This document shows, piece by piece, positions 60,373-64,000 of a stretch of DNA of 64,000 nucleotides. Both the position numbers and the translations under genes were made by a program. Numbering within the stretch: the stretch's first letter is position 1; the number at the start of each line of letters is the position of its first letter. This DNA is from Ypsolopha sequella (taxonomy: Eukaryota; Arthropoda; Insecta; Lepidoptera; Ypsolophidae). The notes beneath the pieces were generated by a model that was given only the letters and a program-made list of their open reading frames with translations, did no database searches and had not been told where the DNA came from. The DNA lies in NCBI GenBank assembly GCA_934047225.1, contig OW204012.1, positions 3,782,001-3,846,000 of the forward strand, read 5' to 3'.

Positions 60373-60402
60373 AGCAATCTATCCTTCCTTTATTTATCTA
60401 TG
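60373..60402. repeat. Inverted partner of 52078-52107
   Basis: AGCAATCTATCCTTCC onwards, an exact reverse complement over 30 bp. Confidence 0.8.
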
Positions 60403-60439
60403 TCTAGGGCAAATTTGACACGCTATGCATGTACTATTT

Positions 60440-60821
60440 GTATTGAAAAAAATATATTTGGTTTATTGATCTTTTATCTAAGGATTCTACACATAAACAA
60501 TGTATTAAGATTTATACTTTTGTCAAAAAAGTTTTCCACCCTCTTTTTATAGGTTTTCAAACGTTCGTTTCAAGAACGCGGTTTAGAGATCAACGTGTTT
60601 TTTTTTTTTGTGAAATAGGTAATAAATATTGTTTTCCCTACAAAATATTTCAGTATTAGCTAAAAACACATCAATTTGTTGTTTCGCTGCGTATTAGTAT
60701 TACGCGTCCAAGAAAAAGAGGCCAATGATTCAACATACAATCGCCTCTATCAAAAGCGAATAAGGTCTCATTGTGCTGGATGGGTAATAAAAAAAGTTGC
60801 AAGGGTAGGCCATCCTCTTAA
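60440..60821 (+). mobile_element. TTAA-type MITE, family 3, 5'-truncated copy
   Basis: ATATATTTGGTTTATTGATC to GGTAGGCCATCCTCTTAA. The right end matches 5161-5178, and the left end is missing. Confidence 0.65.
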
Positions 60822-61139
60822 CAAGGATAAGTTGGACTTATTATGGAGAGTGTATTGGGGTGATATATGTTTAGGTATATATGTATAGGTATATATGTAT
60901 AAGTATATATGTATATTTATATTATTAAATTAAATTAAATTAAATTAAAATCGTTTATTTCAGAACTGGGTTCCATAAAAATAAAAATAAAAAACACTAC
61001 ATCATATTAGACAGAAAAGAAAAATATAAAAATGTCACAAACAGCATGTCAATAAAATAAAACAAAATGTAAATAAAATTTAAATTAAAATTAAAACTCG
61101 TAGAAAATTAGTATTAAACAATTTTGATCATTAAATTAT

Positions 61140-61535
61140 TGAAATATAAAAATTAGCGGGTTAATACTTTGAAATGTTGTTAATTGAAGATCACATCCAG
61201 CTATTCTTTGTATATATTGTTACTTGGAGACCCCCTTGAAGTAATTCGGGGGAGAGTAAAAGGACAGCTCACAGGCAAAAAACTAGGAGGCCCACCATGC
61301 CTGGGACCGATGGATGGCGGTATATCCATCCCTAATAGCCGGGCCTTATATGGAACAGACTGGTGACGGGCAGTGGAGCACTGGTGCGAGGGTTCCGGCA
61401 CCGCGCTCACGAACCCGCCTGCCCATCGTGTGTGAGTATGGGCAATTCTTCCAGGATGACCGCCGGGAGTGGCGAAGTCCTGAAAAGGCTTATGTCCAGC
61501 AGTGGACGAACTAGGCTGATGGATGGATGGGTGAA
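61140..61535 (+). mobile_element. SINE-like repeat S, full copy with shared upstream flank
   Basis: 61147-61225 matches 49430-49500. Repeat S then runs from ACTTGGAGACCCCCTTGAAG to the tail TTATGTCCAGCAGTGGACGA then GGCTGATGGATGGATGG. Uninterrupted, unlike the copy at 10235. Confidence 0.75.
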
Positions 61536-61539
61536 TAGG

Positions 61540-62185
61540 GAAATACAATAAAAAGAAATATAAGTTTGGCTTACTTAGATTAACATAATTAACGTACAGA
61601 ATAACTTGCAACCAATCAGAAACAAATTTAGGGTTAGTTAATTAGTTACTTAGTTAGTCTAATAATAATTAGAGTATTCAAAGCGATGAATTTCGCAATA
61701 AAAACATAATCTTATAACAATAATTGTGTACAAAGGCGGCACTTATTGCTAACTTGATCCCTAAATAACCCTAAATTCTTGTCAGCCACCTCATAATCTT
61801 TGTGAAATCCTCCAATAATTCGCCAAGTACCCTCCTGGGTGCTATCTTGTCACACAGTTAATAATAATAAATCCGGCACCGCCCCTCTTATCTTGGTAAA
61901 CATTCTAAGGGTGTTACCCTCCCTCGTGTCGTAACAATTGTTTCGCCTGTTAAGCGATTTTAGACTTTAATACTATGGGATAAGAGTTAAAGCGTTAGTG
62001 AAGGAAAGTGTAAGAGAATTAGCGTAAGATGTTACGTGCATTTGTGCAATGAGGGCATATAGCCCTTAGGGCTTAGGTTAAAGTAACTATCCCGAATTCC
62101 GACACTTGAATTCTTTGTTTTTAATTCCGTCACTGGACATGATTGGTTTGGAAAATTATTATAATGTTTTCAATAATTAAAGCTA
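61540..62185. other. AT-rich sequence, nothing recognised
   Basis: No ORF or repeat partner identified in this stretch. Confidence 0.4.
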
Positions 62186-62189
62186 CTTT

Positions 62190-62420
62190 GGAAAAAGAAT
62201 TAGTTTGGCCATTCAACGTGGCAACGCCGCCAGCCTTTTGGGCACCCATCCTAACGACGGCAGCGATCTGGCCAGCATTTTCTATTTTATTGTAATTGTT
62301 TTAGGTTTACTTTGTTAGATTTTTTATTTTTAGGTCATCTTTAGTTAAGTTTTTAATGTTATTTAAGTTGTTAGTTTGATTACCTACTGAGGTTCATATA
62401 AATGAATAATTAATCATCAA
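62190..62420 (+). pseudogene. LINE C-terminal remnant (IQRGNAAS type), copy 2
   Basis: The frame from about 62193 reads KRISLAIQRGNAASLLGTHP then DGSDLASIFYFI, parallel to 20549-20647. 5'-truncated. Confidence 0.6.
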
Positions 62421-62477
62421 TCAATAGAATGAAATAAAATGAAATGAAATATATTTATTTATGTTATATGGGTACAT

Positions 62478-62749
62478 TATACAACGTGTAACAGAAAGGT
62501 GTAACCATATTTGAAGAGCTTATTCAGTTAATGGTATAGAACAACTTTTACTATGGAGCAAACCCTGTATCTCGAAAAAAAAAAAATCAACTGCTCCATA
62601 GAAAAATGCAATGCCGCTCGGCCAAAATGTATGAAAGGGCAGATTTTTTTTTGAGATTTCAGGTTTGGCTCCTTAGTAAAAGTTATTCTATATCATTGAC
62701 TGAATAAGCTCTTCAAATATGGTTACACCTTTCTGTTACACCTTGTATA
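62478..62749. mobile_element. Foldback MITE family B, single unit (272 bp)
   Basis: TATACAACGTGTAACAGAAA to TTCTGTTACACCTTGTATA with inverted arms. Same family as the dimer at 41786-42292. Confidence 0.85.
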
Positions 62750-62849
62750 CACTAATAACAAATATAAAAAGAGATGGAATTCATGTGAATGCAGTGGAAA
62801 TGGGTTCGTTAGTAGTGTGTCTGGTTTAACATTGAATGACAGTTAAAAA

Positions 62850-63141
62850 TGTGGACCACATCATCCGAGAATGCCCAACCCGAAAGTTTAATGGAAATAT
62901 TTCTGACCTGTTCATCCTTACAGAAGACGCAGCTGAATGGCTAAAGACATCCCCAATGATATTATGAACGACTTGTAAACTTTTATAAGCCATACGATTA
63001 AATAAACTTTTATAAGCCATACGATTAAATAAACTTTTATAAGCCATACGATTAAATAAACTTTTATAAGCCATACGATTAAATAAACTTTTATAAGCCA
63101 TACGATTAAATAAACTTTTATAAGCCATACGATTAAATAAA
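62850..63141 (+). pseudogene. LINE C-terminus with six 27 bp tail repeats
   Basis: The frame 62850-62966 reads VDHIIRECPTRKF, NGNISDLFILTEDAAEWLK and a TGA. This resembles the HIVxECPxRxF...AxxWL tail of non-LTR retrotransposon proteins. The 3' tail has six copies of a 27 bp unit (62976-63137; TAAACTTTTATAAGCCATAC). The unit length is divisible by three, so the minus strand shows a spurious 9-residue protein repeat. Confidence 0.65.
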
Positions 63142-63207
63142 ACAGTGAAAAATATCGACATACGGGATCCTTGCGACCTGAAAGAAGATGTAGTGACTTG
63201 AATAGAA

Positions 63208-63603
63208 AAAGGAATGCTTCGGTGGTTTGGAGATGTAGAGAGGATGAATGAAAGTAGAGTGACGAAAGGAATTTATGATGCGCAAGTGGAAGGTACAGCT
63301 CGACCAGCCCCCCTATTGTGTATCTTTAGTTGCCAACTGCACGAGGTGCCTATCATCAAAAACATAGCTAAAACTGAAATTTCAAAATTGCCTTTAGTGG
63401 GTATTGAACTATTAACAATCTGTGTCGTCACTTCAAGTGCGAAAATATCCTTAGGACATCGGAATTCGATAGTATATCTATGTTTTTGATGATAGACACC
63501 CAGTCCAGAAGGCAACTAGAGATACACAATAGGCCCGCAGGCCGCCCCCTAGAAGGACGTATGCTGACCAAATTGGCGACATATTGAAGAACACTTGCAC
63601 CCA
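63208..63603 (+). pseudogene. LINE RT C-terminal fragment split by a foldback, copy 2
   Basis: MLRWFGDVERMNESRVTK leads to ARP at 63304. The matching continuation (RMYADQIGDI-like, GCCGACC/CGCCCCCTAGAAGGACGT) resumes at 63540. Compare the continuous copy at 37250-37381. Ends in AAGTAAGTAAGTG. Confidence 0.7.
63304..63538. mobile_element. CAG/CTG foldback MITE, copy 3 (within a LINE)
   Basis: CAGCCCCCCTATTGTGTATC to ACACAATAGGCCCGCAG. The uninterrupted LINE at 37250-37381 gives the empty site ...CGACCAGGCCGCCC, so a 3 bp CAG duplication is possible. Confidence 0.8.
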
Positions 63604-63639
63604 GACTACTAAGTAAGTAAGTGAAAGTGTTAAAAATTA

Positions 63640-64000
63640 AAATCCCATAGCTTAATTTCTCAAAGTTATTATTTTTAATTTTTTTTCAAGTGATGTACGT
63701 AATTTTAGGACATAGTTTTCATTATTTTGGTATATAAATTAACCATTATCGGTGAGCACGCGATGTGACGGCAGTGCTTTGTATCACCATAGGTTTTAAA
63801 AATAGCGGGAAGTGAAGAGAAAATTGGTGAAGATGAAAGATCTGACCTTGGGAAGGAGCTGCATGCACCACAAACCACGCTTCGCCTGAGCCACCAAGTC
63901 TCTGGTGTTCTCCAAGATGGTTTTCTTCTTCCTCTTCGTGCCTGGTTGCGCTCTTCTCGGCTAATCTTCTTCGTAATAGTAATAGATGAAAATGAGGCGC
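63640..64000. other. Unassigned right edge
   Basis: GC content rises after 63840 (GGAAGGAGCTGCATGCACCA), but there is no frame with a recognisable product. Confidence 0.3.

Larger units (their letters stand above)
18719..64000 (+). other. Probable long intron of the engrailed-class gene, repeat-filled
   Basis: No homeodomain-coding exon (WFQNKRAKIKK-type) is visible on the plus strand to the end of the window. The remaining 45 kb is therefore most simply intron. A 6 bp RS microexon, expected for invected, would be undetectable by eye. Alternative: an assembly join or a gene truncated here. Confidence 0.5.

Noticed and set aside
62976..63137. CRISPR-like array
   Set aside because: The units are contiguous with no variable spacers, in a eukaryotic TE tail.
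62826..63161. 111-aa minus-strand protein with a 9-residue repeat
   Set aside because: Product of a 27 bp tandem repeat in a LINE tail; the plus strand holds the recognisable LINE frame.

Overview
The window looks like nuclear DNA of a lepidopteran (moth or butterfly). It is AT-rich, nearly gene-free and packed with dispersed repeats: TTAA-bounded MITEs, foldback MITEs, CTAG-ended Helitrons, (GATG)n- and (GATTT)n-tailed LINE ends and tRNA-headed SINEs. The only clear host gene is an engrailed-class homeobox gene. The organism call rests on the repeat landscape and that gene; no species can be named.

Host gene: 17491-18712 (+) is the large first coding exon (about 407 codons) of an engrailed/invected protein, most likely invected. 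It carries two EH1-type Groucho-binding motifs and the EH2 motif (WPAWVYCTRYSDRPSSG), and ends at a GTAAGT donor. The homeodomain exons are not visible in the following 45 kb, so 18713-64000 is probably all intron. The exon is preceded by a consensus 3' splice site and a two-codon in-frame uORF.

Left flank (1-17466): TTAA MITEs, LINE and SINE-like fragments, long palindromes, a 529 bp non-autonomous Helitron (12060-12588), and a 2231 bp DNA transposon (14355-16585). That transposon has about 110 bp inverted ends and a perfect 8 bp target duplication. It encodes a two-exon protein that is a single complete THAP zinc-finger domain without any transposase catalytic region.

Putative intron (18713-64000): repeated copies of a few families on both strands. 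These include four copies of a 470-477 bp TTAA element, two equal-length (494 bp) copies of a second TTAA family, three ~240 bp CAG/CTG foldbacks, several TATACAAGGT-type foldbacks, three copies of a tRNA-derived SINE and a tRNA-like gene.

Nested locus (about 54.7-59.8 kb): a foldback repeat array was hit by a Helitron (55681-59412, inserted between A and T). The Helitron was in turn hit by a nearly complete Penelope-like retroelement (about 55868-58452) with an intact 745-aa reverse transcriptase/GIY-YIG endonuclease ORF. An undisturbed inverted copy of the foldback arm next door serves as an empty site that fixes the Helitron ends.

Right end (61-64 kb): C-terminal remnants of at least three LINE lineages, one with a six-unit 27 bp tail repeat and another split by a foldback element. 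All repeat boundaries were read by eye; percent identities were not computed.
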